This document shows positions 51,421-63,179 of a DNA stretch of 64,000 bases, in pieces; within the stretch, counting starts at the first letter, position 1, and each line of letters starts with the position of its first letter. Below the pieces are notes generated by a model. The model saw only the letters and a program-made list of their open reading frames with translations. It did no database searches and was not told the origin of the DNA. Origin of the DNA: Pteria penguin (taxonomy: Eukaryota; Mollusca; Bivalvia; Pterioida; Pteriidae); assembly GCA_035048485.1 (NCBI GenBank), contig CM068590.1, positions 13,500,494 to 13,564,493 of the forward strand, given 5' to 3'. The translations under genes and the position numbers were made by a program.

Positions 51421-52940
51421 TCTAGACACCAAGTATTGGCGAATGACCTTTAGGCAGACATTCAAATAAGGCAGACAAAATGTGTCCGCCTATTTTTATA
51501 GCAATAGCATGAGACGCCTTCATTGTAAATGGACTTTGTTCGTCATTTTTAAGAAGCATCATAACACAGTTTATTCATTGAAATACTTCTGGTGTCCATT
51601 ATTGATTAAAGCTATAGATGAAATATCATTTAATTCGTTAAATGTATGTTTTCTCAAATACGAATCTCTTCCTTTAGGTGGACATTTTTCAATCCGATAT
51701 GAAACATACTTCTTAAGAGTAGGTTTCACATTTTTAAACTTTATTCAACATTTATGATAATTTTGAATTGAATGTGAATTGGTTATTAAGAAAAATAAGG
51801 CATATTTAAAAACAATATTTATACCACCGTGTGATGTATTCATCGGAGTCATTTATATTTTGTCCGAAAATGAGCCTACGGTTTTTCCAATGGTTTGAAA
51901 CGTCTTCGAAATGACGAAGGTTGCTTTTGAGTTACGGCGCGGCGAGAGATATGTAAGTACATCAGAGATTTTATGCTGGTTTGTTTTGGTTTACTTGTGT
52001 TTTATCATTGATAATTTTGACAAAACTACTTTATCTGAAATGTCCCGTTCGTGAAATATGATGGCGATTGGAAAATATATGTTGAATGGAGGGAATATTT
52101 CAACGACTTATGGCATTAGTTAATTTCAGGGAACCGGGGTTATAAAACTTTAAAAAAAAAGATTTTGGACCGGGTTGTTTTGCAAAATGTGTGTTAAGAT
52201 GTGTTCTGTAAGTTCTGATCTTTACCTTTGTCACATTCTGAGAACTGACTTCTTTTCGAAGAAATCTGCATGCCCCTTAGGACCGAGTTTCCTCTGCGCG
52301 AGTTACAACAACACAAGAGATTACAATCAGTAGTCATTGCAGTACTTGCCTCTCTTCACAAGGTCCTTGCTTCATACAACCAGCTAATTATGGAAACATT
52401 GGTGGAACTGAATAATTGTACAATTTATAATCATTGCAGTAAATGCCTCTCGTCACAAGTTCCTTGCTCCATACAACCACCTAATTGTTGAAACGTTCAT
52501 GGAACTGAATAATTGTACGGTATCCATTCTCTGACATCGAAGTAAAGTAATTAAATATAATGTTAGAAAGGATGTCTTAGAACATGGTCACGAGGTTTTA
52601 TGTCACGGCAATGTCAAAATGCGAAATGAGACGTCGAGAAAGCCAACCGGTGCTCCTTAGATACGCCACTTATTCTCGCGTGTACCTAGATGTAAACAAA
52701 CCAAAATGGCAGACGATTCACTTATCATTACTCCATTTTAACCATCGTCTCCTTTACGCCAACCTCTTTGACATTGGCCTACGGTGCAGAACACTTCAAT
52801 ATAGTGCTTGCAAATAAGGTAGTAATGGTAAAATTTCTTTAATATATATAATATTTTAGTCTATATAAATCTGGTCCCCTAAACTTAACCAAGGCCGGAC
52901 TTGTCAATGTGAAAACAGCATTACGTTAAAAGTAAATAAA
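51421..52940. other. Intergenic, no gene seen
   Basis: Only short frames. Contains the 97-bp duplication listed next. Confidence 0.5.
52335..52520. repeat. 97-bp two-copy tandem duplication
   Basis: A block beginning 'cattgcagta' and including 'tggaactgaataattgtac' occurs at 52,335 and again at 52,432, with modest divergence. Confidence 0.8.
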
Positions 52941-52942
52941 TT

Positions 52943-53199
52943 GGGGCCAGTTGTTTAAAACTTTAACCACAGGTTAAACTAACCAGTGGTTAATTTAAAG
53001 TCTGAGAGACAATTATTTTCATTTATAACATTTTTGCATTAAAGTCTAAATTTCTTTACAAAGGTTGTTTCATATACGTGTACTACAAGTCAGTACACAG
53101 ACTATGACTTAAAGTCTTCTCATTTCTAGGATTATAGTCAGATGAATTTTTACCATTGGTTATCTTAACCAGTGGTTAAAGTTTCGAACAACTGCCTCC
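52943..53199. mobile_element. MITE, about 257 bp
   Basis: Imperfect terminal inverted repeats of about 35 bp: left ggggccagttgtttaaaact then ttaaccacaggtta, right the inverse of aggaggcagttgttcgaaac then tttaaccactggtta. No coding sequence. No clear TSD. Confidence 0.75.
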
Positions 53200-54650
53200 T
53201 GGCTGTTATATCAAAATAAAGCTACGTAAATGAGAAGGGAACCCGTTATTATTTTAGAAAAGTAGACTCTTTGGTTTATTTATGACTTTTATAACGAACG
53301 TAAATATTAATTATGACCTCATATCATCGACGCAATGGCGTTACAACAAAATATCACGAATAAACATTACAAAGAGAAGGCTTACACTATTAAACTATAA
53401 TTTTCAATTATGTTTTCTATCTAATATTTTACAACACATAGAAACCTTTAAGTTTTTTAAAAGTTAAATAAAACATGCGTGGTTGTCCAATTGTTGATAT
53501 GGGAACAGTAAAATTAGACAGTCACGAATGATTGTGTTGTGTTTATACTGTAGGCTCCTACATGTACAGCTGTATCAATGTTTGAATAGATGCTGAATGG
53601 TATATATGTTCATAAAAGTCTTATGCATAAATATGTATTCTTTTCAGCTTAATGCGGACCTTGACAAAGATTTCAAGAATAATTATAAGGTACATGAACA
53701 GATGAAACCGTAGTTTATTAATTTTAATATGTAGGCTAAACATCGTGTGGTGGCCACGAATGACATACAGATTGAAAAAGAGAAAAAGTTTGGTATAACT
53801 ATTGAATAGTCGCAAATATCAAATGAGAATATCAATAAATACAAACTAAGAACTATTTGATATTGGGCTGGAAGTCAATGTAACGTCACTCCATGGCAGG
53901 AATGTTTACACAACCTGGGACGCACGTGACATGTATATATTTACATGTATGCCCTGTTTATACTGAATCAAATGATGCATTTACATTGTAAGAAGGGCTT
54001 AGAGGCATACTGTATTTTTATATGTACATGTACTTATTGGCGGGTCAAATTGAAATAATTGATACCCCCCCCCCAAAAAAAAAAAAGAATGTGTAAGGTG
54101 TGTTGCATTTCTATTTGCAATGCTTCCTCTTTACAACACATGGTTTAGCCACTCAAGTGAGTAAATTTAATGATTCTCTGCAAGTTCTTGAGTAAATACT
54201 TTGAAATTTACTGTAATTCTACTGTCTCGTTTGCATTAAAAAGTCCCCTCGTCCAACCATTTCAAAGGAATGCTTTAAAATGTACTAAGTAACAGAAAAT
54301 TTTTCATTGTGTACTATGTCATCTGTTTCAAAGAATGGTGTTATTTATTCAGAAAATCACCCTACGGTTAATAAGTTAAATGGATAATTAGCTCAAACTT
54401 TGTAGAATAAGCAGTATCAATAAAGGGGAAATTGATGGGTATAGATAATAAATTATGTATAATCTTCTTAGATTCATTTTGGCTAATTTTAGCAGATTAA
54501 TCATTTTTCCACTGTTTCATGGGAAGGCAGTTACATATAACTGAACATGTGTATTTTCTTGTATTAATTTTGTATAAAGACTGCATTTTATAATTTGTTA
54601 AGGATTTTAAAGTTAAAATTCAATTTGCATTGACACTCAAATTGGCTTAA
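53200..54650. other. Intergenic, no gene seen
   Basis: AT-rich, no supported gene; short C-run/A-run at 54,066-54,086. Confidence 0.5.
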
Positions 54651-54654
54651 AATT

Positions 54655-55130
54655 GTCCCCCGCTTTTCTCGAAAATGTCGGGACATTGAATCTCATTCTT
54701 ATGTCTGTGTGTCCGTCCGTCTGTTTGTCTGTCTGTCGCTTTAACTTTAACCTTGGTCGTAACTTATTAACCATAAGACGTTGGGCCTTCATATTTGGCA
54801 TGTGTGTCCCTAATTGCAATATCTTTCCGTTGGTACATATGTACCAGCATTTTCTATCATGTGACCATTGACTTCAATGTAACTGTAAGACATGGGGCAG
54901 TAATTTTTGGCTTGTGTGTCCCTAATAGTGTCCCTAATAATACCTTTCTGTTGGATATCAGAATTTTATATCATGTGACCGTGACTGGACCTTTGACCTA
55001 CTTCAATGTTACTTTTTAACTACTTTCTAACAGTGAGACCTAGGGTCTTTACAATGTAGCATTTGTGTCCCTACTTGCAATACCTTTCCAAGATGGATTC
55101 ACTGTAAAATACGTATTAGATTACAAAGGT
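54655..55130 (+). repeat. Interspersed repeat with internal near-tandem units
   Basis: Opens 'cccgcttttctcgaaaatgt' and contains three related blocks around 'gtgtccctaattgcaatacc' (about 54,808, 54,915 and 55,065), each followed by a 'catgtgaccatt/gt' block. Resembles repeats I recall from mollusc genomes. No protein. Confidence 0.55.
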
Positions 55131-56307
55131 AAAGCAATAACTTATCTAGATTTTTTAAAGTTGAAAAATTTTTCTATATCATATATTTAGTTTTTAGCTC
55201 ACCTGAATGTCGTAGTCCGTCATCCGTCCGTCGTTAACTTTTCACATTTTCGACTACTTCAGAACAGCTGAACAGAATCTGATGAAACTGCATGAAGTAC
55301 TCATGGTCCCCTACAAGTGTTGTTTTTGTCCAGATCCGTCAACAGGTGGCGCCACCACAGGCAACAAACTTCTTCTTCTTACCGGGGGCATACAGAGTCA
55401 AACCGAATGCATAGGAATGATCTCAGGGGATGTGTGAAGAAGTTTTGTTATTTTTCGTTTTGTTCCGAAATCAAATTTTTGATGCTTTTTCGACATTTTT
55501 TTTTTTTTTTTTTTTGGACTGTGCAAAGGATTTTAATAAATCTTGGTAGAAATAAATCACTAATGATCCCCTTCAAATTCTGTCGTTTTGCCCAGACCTC
55601 TTTACTGGTGGCGCCACTACAGTCAAAAGTAGGTCACAAAAGATTACCCTCCTTTGACAATCTTCTTCGTACTGCCTGTATACAGAGACAATCAGAATGC
55701 ATAGAAATGATCTAGAGGGATGAGTGAAGAAGTCTTGTCATTTTTGTTCCCTTCCAAAATCAAATTTTAGAAATTTGTTCGACATACTTTTGGACTTGGT
55801 GATTTCAATGCAAAAAGTGTCATATTTCCTAGTTAATTTATTATGATGATTTTTATGGACTATTTTGATCATAATTATGGTAAGGAATGTTATTTTAAAG
55901 AATTTTGTCAATATCTCAATTTCTGGATTTTCCATGAATTTTTAAGACTTCCAAATGAGGGTGTATAGGGACAATTCTTCACATTTTTAACTTCTGTTGT
56001 TATACTACATGAAAGATTTTAATGAAACATGGTATACATAAAGTACTATAGGTCCTCTATCAATTTTTACATTTCATCCAAAACTGGTCCACAGATGGTG
56101 CCACCATGTCTAAAAAATGGGTCTCACAATGGTACATATTAATGATGAACCAATTGTCACCGATAATCGATTGACGATCGCCAAAGGTCTTTCGTTTCTG
56201 ATTATCGATTCCAATTATTCATAATCGATTGTCGCTGAGATGAACAAAACAAAAAAGGAAATAAATCAATAAAGATCGGTTAGGACAGACTTAACTCTGC
56301 GGGTAGT

Positions 56308-56475
56308 GGCTATTTACATGACGGTCGTGTACCTATGTGGAAAGGCTATTTACACGACGGCCGTGTACCTAAAGTGATAGAGTTATTTACACAACATTCG
56401 TGTAGCGAAAGTCATATGGCTATTTACATGGCGGTTGTGTACCTAAAGTGATGTGGCTATATATACGGTGGTTGT
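56308..56475 (+). repeat. Left subterminal tandem units
   Basis: About four or five units of the form 'ggctatttacacgacggccg tgtacctaaagtga', each 36-40 bp, diverged from one another. Inverse of the right-hand array. Confidence 0.85.
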
Positions 56476-56546
56476 TATTGAGCAATGTTATCATTTTGAA
56501 TAGCAGTGTTCTTTAAAAGAATACTGCTCAGTGTAAAAACTTTAAT

Positions 56547-56807
56547 TGATTGATTGATTGATTTTTATTTAACGTCACACCAGAATATTTCACGTATATG
56601 GTGACGGGATCTGTCTGATGTGGGGTTTACAAATTTTGATCTTTGCAACGGACCCACCCGAAGCAGTGAGGGTCCTTTACGTGCCACGCATACTAAGACA
56701 CGGGGCGTCGGTTTTTACTATCTCATCCGAAAGACAGAAAACCGCGGGGCCCAAACCCTGGCCTCCCGATCAGGAGTAGAGTGCGATACCACTAGGCCAC
56801 GCCAGCT
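56547..56807 (-). mobile_element. tRNA-derived SINE with 13-bp TSD
   Basis: Reverse strand: A-box-like ggcgtggcctagtggtatcg, worn B box (cagggtttgggcccc), body matching the SINE at 21.5-21.7 kb, and a tail ending in aatattctggtgtgacgtta, aataaaaa and (tcaa)n. Flanked by 'taaaaactttaat' at 56,534-56,546 and 56,808-56,820. Inserted in the left half of the hAT-like element. Confidence 0.9.
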
Positions 56808-57106
56808 TAAAAACTTTAATAAAGTTATAGATAAAAAAATAAGACACGTTTGACAGATTTAACACGCAGAAACAGGGCAGGAGCCGCTTGCATAGCACCC
56901 TCCCCCATTTCCTATCTCTTATTCAGCAAATCATTTTAATTAGGGAACACAAGTGTAACTTCTTGTAGAAAGTGAAATGAAAATTATTTACCGGCTTTAT
57001 ATTTGTTACATCAAAATACAAGCTCTTCTATGTACGCATATATGTAGGACACAAATAAAGTTTCTGTATAAAACGTTTGGGCACAAGGAGCCTCGACAGG
57101 GAGTTT

Positions 57107-57155
57107 GTTAGGTACACCGTGACACGGGCGTCGTGTATATAGCTAAATCATTTAT
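57107..57155 (+). repeat. Isolated right-array unit left of the PLE
   Basis: The block 'ttaggtacaccgtgacacgg' then 'gtcgtgtatatagctaaatca' is a unit in the orientation of the right-hand array (60,575-60,760). It shows the PLE landed inside that array. Confidence 0.6.
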
Positions 57156-57236
57156 CGGTGAACTACTCAAAAGAAGAATAGGGCGTTTCAGGCATTTGAG
57201 GATGATTAACGGTTTGGTACTTCTTCGATATTGATT
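57156..57236 (+). mobile_element. Chimeric PLE remnant (pseudo-LTR-like)
   Basis: Positions 57,156-57,196 match 58,821-58,863 of the main copy (ggtgaactactcaaaagaag, aatagggcgt(t/c)tcaggcat), and positions 57,197-57,236 match the extreme 3' end of the element (60,533-60,573). An internal RT-linker piece is thus joined to the 3' terminus directly in front of the full copy, like the tandem pseudo-LTR arrangement known for PLEs, with a template jump or large deletion. Confidence 0.8.
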
Positions 57237-60200
57237 TTAACCACTGTCCATGTATCTCTGCTGGTGGACAAATTGTCCCCGAGGATACTTGTCGGGCAGT
57301 AATTCACTATGAATGCCTGAAAGAAGACGTAACATAGTGACTGGCACGTCGCCCACTCAAAAAAGGTGCCACACTGCTATATCTATGGACACGGGTATGA
57401 CAGGTAATACAGGTGTCCCACATGTTACATTGTTAGCGATGACAACAAGATGTAGTTTAAGAACGCAGACAGTTATAGAGCTATTAAAGCATGTAAAGTC
57501 GAAGTTGTAGATATTTTAAACGATCACAATTTTGTCCCTACTGATTGTAATATATCCAAATGCGGAGACAGAAATTGTAAAACATGCCCGATCCTCATAA
57601 CCGACAACACTTTTACGAGTAATCTTACAAAACGTTCTTTTTCTATTCGTACTTATGAAAACCTATTTTGTAAGTCATCCAACTTGATATATGGTATAGA
57701 GTGTTCCTTATGCGGCATGATTTATGTCGAAGAGACTAAGGGTCAATTACGTACCAGGATGTCAGTGCACCATTATCAAATAAACCACAGTGGTAACCAA
57801 TTACTTTATAGACATTTTAATTCGCCCGACCATTCTATTTTGTCCCTGAAAGTCCGCATTTTGGAAAAAATATACCATCCTTCGAATAATCCTAACCTAA
57901 GTACGCCCTTTCGCCGAAAAGGGGAAGATTATTGGATTAGAGAATTAGGTACCGCGGCACCTTATGGTTGCAATGACCACATTAATACTGTAGGAAACTT
58001 AACACGCCCTGGGAACCAGTCGGTGAATGTTTTTCAGTTGTTTGGCCATACATCAAGAAGGCGTAGAAGTCATGGAAAACGTAGGTATAATAAGCCCAAT
58101 ATCCATGATATATCCTTTGACGCTCTTTTACCATTTGTCAATCTACCATTAGGGCTTCATCATATTCGTACCAAGTTATATTCCCTTCCCTTAAAAAGGT
58201 TATATGAATTGTACGAATCGTCAATACCCTTACATTTTACCGACTCTAGTTCCCCACAATATCGACTACAGGGCATCATTATGGACATATCGTCTAGCAG
58301 ACTTTTCAGGGCAGTTAAAACCGATATACCTATTGGTGATATCAATCGCCCCTTCCTTAAAATGAAATTTGCAAATAAGGGGATTGATGCTCTTAATTTG
58401 AGTAACATTTTGAACCATAGGTTAGTCAAGGATAAAATCCCTCCATATTTCAAACATCAGGAGTCGCCTTGTATTTCCTAGAGCTTTACATCTTCTGTGT
58501 CCTCTAAAATATTTAATCATAAAGGTGTTTTAAAGTGTCTTGATTCACACAATACTACAAAAGACCTTCCACCCTGTACATGCTCCACATCAAGGTATCT
58601 TTACCCTCCATGCGGCCATGTGGTAACTGGTGACCTCAATATAGTATATAACAGGAAATTACGAGACCTCCTGAAGAAAGGTCCTAAATATAGAGAGTCC
58701 CGTTCGTTCACATGGCGTGAAAATTTCAAAATTATTATGGATGCATGCGAGGAATATGCCAGGAGATGGTCAAAACGGGAAGAAGTGGAGCCTGACACTC
58801 TCTCTGAGTGGATGAAATCCATCGGAGAACTACTCAAAAGAAGAATAGGGCGTCTCAGGCATTCAGTAAGAACCAAACACGAGTCTATATTTAATGACCC
58901 TGATGTAGCCAGAGAACTATCTGAACTCCACGAACAATTTATTATTGTCCCAGCTGACAAAGCAGCAAACAATTATACCTTCGTTTGCAAAAGATTTTAC
59001 ATTAATTGTCTGTTAGAGGAACTTGGCACTCTGCACCTGGAAATCCAACATACACACAAACAAATTTATCTATTTCTGAAATACTTCAAAACCACAAATC
59101 TGTTCTCGAGTCTTTTGGAATTACCACAAGCAACTCTGACCTTGAATTACCTTATATTTATTGGATTCCAAAAATGCACAAATCCCCTTACAAACATCGT
59201 TTCATTGCTAGTTCTTCCAAGTGTACCACCAAACCTCTATCCATATTGCTAACGAAGATATTGACACACATCAAGCATGGTCTTCAAATTTACTGTGATA
59301 CCGCATACTCCAGAAGCGGAATAAATCAGATGTGGATCCTCAAGAATTCTAAAGAACTTTTAGAGAATCTAAAATCTCCGAAATTTAATAATATTTTCAG
59401 CATCAAATATTTTGACTTCTCCACGCTCTACACTACAATTCCGCATCAAAAGCTCAAAAACAGACTTGCTACAATTATTCGAAATTCTTTTTTCCATAAA
59501 AATGGAAATTGTAGATATAAATATCTTGTTATTGGGCGGGAAGATACATATTTTGTAAAAGAACACTCTGATGCAAAACACAAGTATACCGAAGATCAAA
59601 TCATCAAAATGCTGGAATTTTTAATAGACAATATTTTCGTGGTGTTTGGAGGGAACATTTTTTCAGCAAACCATTGGCATTCCCATGGGAACTAACTGCG
59701 CCCCTCCTCTTGCTGACATTTTCTTATATTCGTATGAGGCGGAATTTATTCAAAACATGCTCTCCACAGGCAGAAAAAGTCTTGCATCTCAGTTTAATTT
59801 TACGTATAGATATTTAGACGACGTATTGTCAATCAATAATCCTAACTTTAAGGATTACATACATGAAATCTATCCCCATGAACTTGAGATGAAAGAGACA
59901 ACCGAGAGCAATAATTCCGCTTCGTATCTGGATATATTTTTAACTTTCGACAGTAATGGTCATTTGGACACCTCTCTGTATGACAAACGTGACGATTTTA
60001 ACTTCCAAATAACTAACTTTCCGTTTCTTTGCAGCAATATCCCGTCCTCACCTGCCTATGGAGTTTTTATATCTCAACTTATAAGGTACGCAAGAGCCTG
60101 TTCTCTATACGACTGTTTTATTCCAAGGGCCAAACGACTGGCCACTAAGTTGCTCCTGCAGGGATATGTTAAAGAACGTCTGAAATCGTTACTGAGGAAG

Positions 60201-60573
60201 TTCTACGGTCGCTTTGGGGATCCTGTACGTAAATATGATGTGCCTCTTTCTAGAATGATTGATAATATTCTGGAATGCGACTAAATGACCTGTTCAGTGA
60301 ACACCAAATATGACTTTGTATACCAGTTTTGTACGTTCGTATGTACAATTAGGAAACCAAAACTCTTGATTTTGACATGTTTCTCAAGAACTGTTGTGAC
60401 GGGTGATGCATGCAAACAGGAGACGCTTACTCTCCCCGGGCACCTGGTCTCACCTCGGAATTTTTCAGTATTTCGGGGTTCACAACAGATTCTTTTTGTA
60501 ACTTACACGATTTTGTATCTGTCCTTGGACTTTGAGAATGATTAACGGTTTGGTACTTCTTCGATATTGATTA
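57237..60573 (+). mobile_element. Naiad-type Penelope-like element, near full length
   Basis: About 3.3 kb: a 5' leader with 'ccactgtccatgtatctctg' and ggtggacaaattgtccccga, a decayed ORF encoding endonuclease then reverse transcriptase, a 3' UTR with the 'gagacgcttactct...gggcacctggtct' core, and the end block 'ggtttggtacttcttcgat'. A truncated copy with the same 3' end lies at 18,693-19,660 (-). The element sits in the minisatellite-like right array of the hAT-like element, in line with the reported preference of these PLEs for simple repeats. No TSD was recognised. Confidence 0.85.
57456..60284 (+). pseudogene. GIY-YIG endonuclease - CxC - reverse transcriptase
   Basis: Domain order on one strand: a Cys-rich knuckle (CNISKCGDRNCKTCP, 57,546-57,590); GIY-YIG nuclease (LIYGIECSLCGMIYV from 57,684, with the YIG Gly replaced by Glu; later GEDYWIRELGT and PYGCND to about 57,983) with C-x2-C and His residues of the PLE CCHH type; a linker with PCTCSTSRYLYPPCGH (CxC at 58,575-58,583); then RT (FIIVPADKAANN, YWIPKMHKSPYKHRF, FDFSTLYTTIP, GIPMGTNCAPPLADIF, catalytic YLDDVL at 59,811-59,828) ending at TAA 60,282. 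Inactivating changes: TAG at 58,479, frameshift at about 59,015, frameshift at about 59,660. The frame is closed upstream by TAG at 57,453. N-terminal endonuclease plus CxC is the hallmark of Naiad/Chlamys PLEs; canonical PLEs have the nuclease at the C-terminus. Confidence 0.88.
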
Positions 60574-60574
60574 G

Positions 60575-60760
60575 GTATACGACGGCCATGTATTTAGCCA
60601 TATCACTTTAAGTACATGTCCGTTGTATATAACCATATAACTTTAGGTACTCGACCGTTGTGTAAATAGCCATATCAATTTCGGAACACCATGCACCATC
60701 GTGTAAATAGCCATTGCATACTTCCTTACCTATTTACACGACTGTTGTATATATATAAAT
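60575..60760 (-). repeat. Right subterminal tandem units
   Basis: Inverse-orientation units such as gccatatcactttaagtaca, 'cgaccgttgtgtaaatagcc', about five copies with decay. Inverted partner of 56,308-56,475. Confidence 0.8.
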
Positions 60761-61530
60761 TCCGGTTTATGTACAGGACCATCATGAGGATAGCATCAGT
60801 CTAAACTACGCATGAATTGTTTAGAATATGATTCCGCACAAATTGTCTAATACTAACAAGAAGGCAACTTAAACCAACGCCCACGCCGAATCGCCAAAAT
60901 CAAAATCAGATTTGCTATGTGATCTACTAGGTGTCAAACTCTAAATTTCAAAGAATATGAATTTCCGATTCAAATCGATAATCGATCAGATTACCTTTTC
61001 GGATTATCTTCTGATTTATCGATTCTTAAACGACTTCCGATGTACAACACTAGTACATATACCACTTGGTGATTAAAATATGGCGAATAGCGGTTCAAAT
61101 CCCGTTGTGGTCATTTTTTTTTTCATTTCTTTACACATCTACATGTAAATAAGGTTTTAGATGTTTCTCAACACTCAACATATGAAATTAGGCCATTTTA
61201 AGTTGGATCTGGACAATATTTGAAACAATTGTTGTTCATGACCCAGATTTGAAATCACTCAACAAAAGGCCCCACCTAAAGAAAATGACAAACTTGTTGC
61301 TCTTGTTCACATCTTGCAGAGACAGAGCAAATGCTTAATATCAAAATCACCTGAATGAATGTGCAAAAAAAAAAAAAAAACTGTTTCTGGTGTGAAATAG
61401 AATTTGATATATTTTCAACATTTGTGTTGACTTAGTCACAGTAATGCAAAAATAAATAATTCTTCCTTCCTGCATGGCAGATAATCTAGGGAACCAGGTG
61501 AGCCATATAGGCCCACTTGGGCCTCTTGTT

Positions 61531-62948
61531 TATATTTAATTTTTGTCTGTAAATGATTTCAGAAAATCTAAGTGACTAAGAAATGAAACTTTTGTGGATG
61601 ATAGACATTTCTATACTATAAAAGATGTGTTAAACAGGTGTCGTCTTGTCTAATGTTACTTTTGATAGTCACCGGAAGCTGTCTGTTGAGTTTAACAGTT
61701 TTTCTTTGACGTTTTTTTTAAAGATTGCATGAAGAAAAATAAAAGACATTTGCTAGATTTAAACGAATAACAACCTTTTACTTCCTTTAAGATATTTCAA
61801 ATATTTCACTTTATTGTACTTCTTCTAATTTTGTACACGTAAAATATCAGAAACTGAAAATGATCATATATCCGAATTTTGAGGAATAATATACCTTGGT
61901 ATGTAGAAGAGACAGGTAAGTTTCATTTTGTCCGGTGTTACCTCCGGTTATCACTGAGAATGATGAAATTGATCTAAACTTCAATGTTTTATTCACTATT
62001 CACTCAAATACTTTTTATGCCCTCAACCTGAAAGGTCTGGGGGTATATGGGATTTGTATTGTCCGGCTGTCTGTCTGTCCATAATTCTGTCTCGTTTTTC
62101 ACATAATACAATAAATTTTGCACCATTAGAGATAGAAACTTCATGTTTGGTATGCATACTCAAATAATTTAAACCCTTTCAAATGACACCAAGGTCAATA
62201 ACCCTGTAAGCTTGACTGTGACCTTTGACCCATGTTTCAAAATTTGCCTTGTTTGAACTTTAGTGCCACTGGGGGGCATTCACGTTTCACAAACACATCT
62301 TGTTACAAGTTAAAGAAAAAAAACCCCTAATAAATAAACACCTTTTTGACTTTTCTAGATTTTCACACTTGTATGATGTGTTTTATGAATGTGAAACCAC
62401 TATACAAGACTAAATTGTATAACTGAGTAATGAGTTCATGTAAATATGTCTGCCAAAGAAGGGTTATAATCTTGAAACTCTTGTTAGTCGGAGATGTTGA
62501 GTTATGTTTAGAATGCATGTATGAAACCCAAAATTATGTCTTAAGATTCTCTTATCTAAAACTATGGAATCAAGTTTATATGGTTGCTTAAGAGGGGTAG
62601 ATTAGATCTCAATAGCTTAGTGGTTAGATCAAATCCAGTTTGAGATTTCACTTTTCGCCACCTCTAACATACAAATGTATGATATTAGAAGAATAAATGT
62701 CTGGATGTCTGCCAAAGGGGGACAATATATTTATGTATGAAATGTCCTTTATCATCATAGTTAACCATATTTCTTTTTTCTAGCTGGCAGGTGTAGAGAG
62801 AATCCAAGAGACAAGGGACCATTTAAACAATGAAGCACATTTTAAGGTATGTTTGGATACATGGTTTATATGTGATTGTATTAACTTGTTAATGCCACCA
62901 CATGGCTGAGGGAGAAATTATTGTTGAATCACCTTGTCTTTGTATCTA
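61531..62948. other. Intergenic, repeat fragment, no gene
   Basis: At 62,016-62,300 a block ('tatgccctcaacctgaaagg', tctgtctgtccataattctg, gacctttgacccatg) resembles another repeat with mollusc flavour. At about 62,600-62,650 a weak tRNA-like word. No coding exon recognised. Confidence 0.45.
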
Positions 62949-62949
62949 A

Positions 62950-63116
62950 GGGGCAGGCTTGGTGTAGTGGTTAAGCGCTTGGCTTGCGGCGCCGACGATC
63001 CGGGTTCGATTCCCGGGTTGCGCCACTATGTTTAAGAGGTTGGTAACCTCCTGCTTCCATGTCGCGATACAACTGAAATATTGTTGAAAGCGACGTAAAA
63101 CACCAATCAACCAACA
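62950..63116 (+). mobile_element. tRNA-derived SINE with 12-bp TSD
   Basis: Almost identical to the copy at 33,281-33,448 over head (ggtgtagtggttaagcgctt), B box and tail. Flanked by 'tctttgtatcta' (62,937-62,948 and 63,117-63,128). Confidence 0.92.
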
Positions 63117-63179
63117 TCTTTGTATCTATTTGTTAACTATGAAATACGAGATTTTAAGAATTGTCGATATCCGTATTAA

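Larger units (their letters stand above)
56140..61052. mobile_element. hAT-like non-autonomous element, 8-bp TSD
   Basis: Flanked by an exact 8-bp direct repeat gtacatat (56,132-56,139 and 61,053-61,060). Ends are TAATGATGAAC and, inverted, TAGTGTTGTAC, an imperfect TIR of hAT type; both ends continue with gataatcgat-rich sequence. Without its own insertions (a SINE and a PLE) the element would be about 1.3 kb. It has no transposase. Subterminal tandem units of about 40 bp are arranged head-out on both sides. Confidence 0.75.
55196..61530 (+). repeat. Mollusc-type interspersed repeat, split by insertions
   Basis: The left end (agctcacctgaatgtcgtag then gtccgtcatccgtccgtcgt) and right end (ccaggtgagccatatagg, ggcctcttgtt) are those of the family also seen at 42.36-43.44 kb. 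The left segment has internal units of about 250 bp (ggtggcgcca(c) at about 55,345, 55,605 and 56,095). The middle (56,140-61,052) is a later insertion with its own TSD; removing it rejoins the repeat. Confidence 0.7.

Noticed and set aside
58479..58481. TAG in the Naiad ORF as programmed readthrough
   Set aside because: Two independent frameshifts in the same ORF show ordinary decay.
60285..60545. 86-codon frame after the RT stop as a second PLE gene
   Set aside because: It lies in the 3' UTR and has no motif; the matching frame in the 18.7-kb copy is a chance frame in the same homologous UTR.
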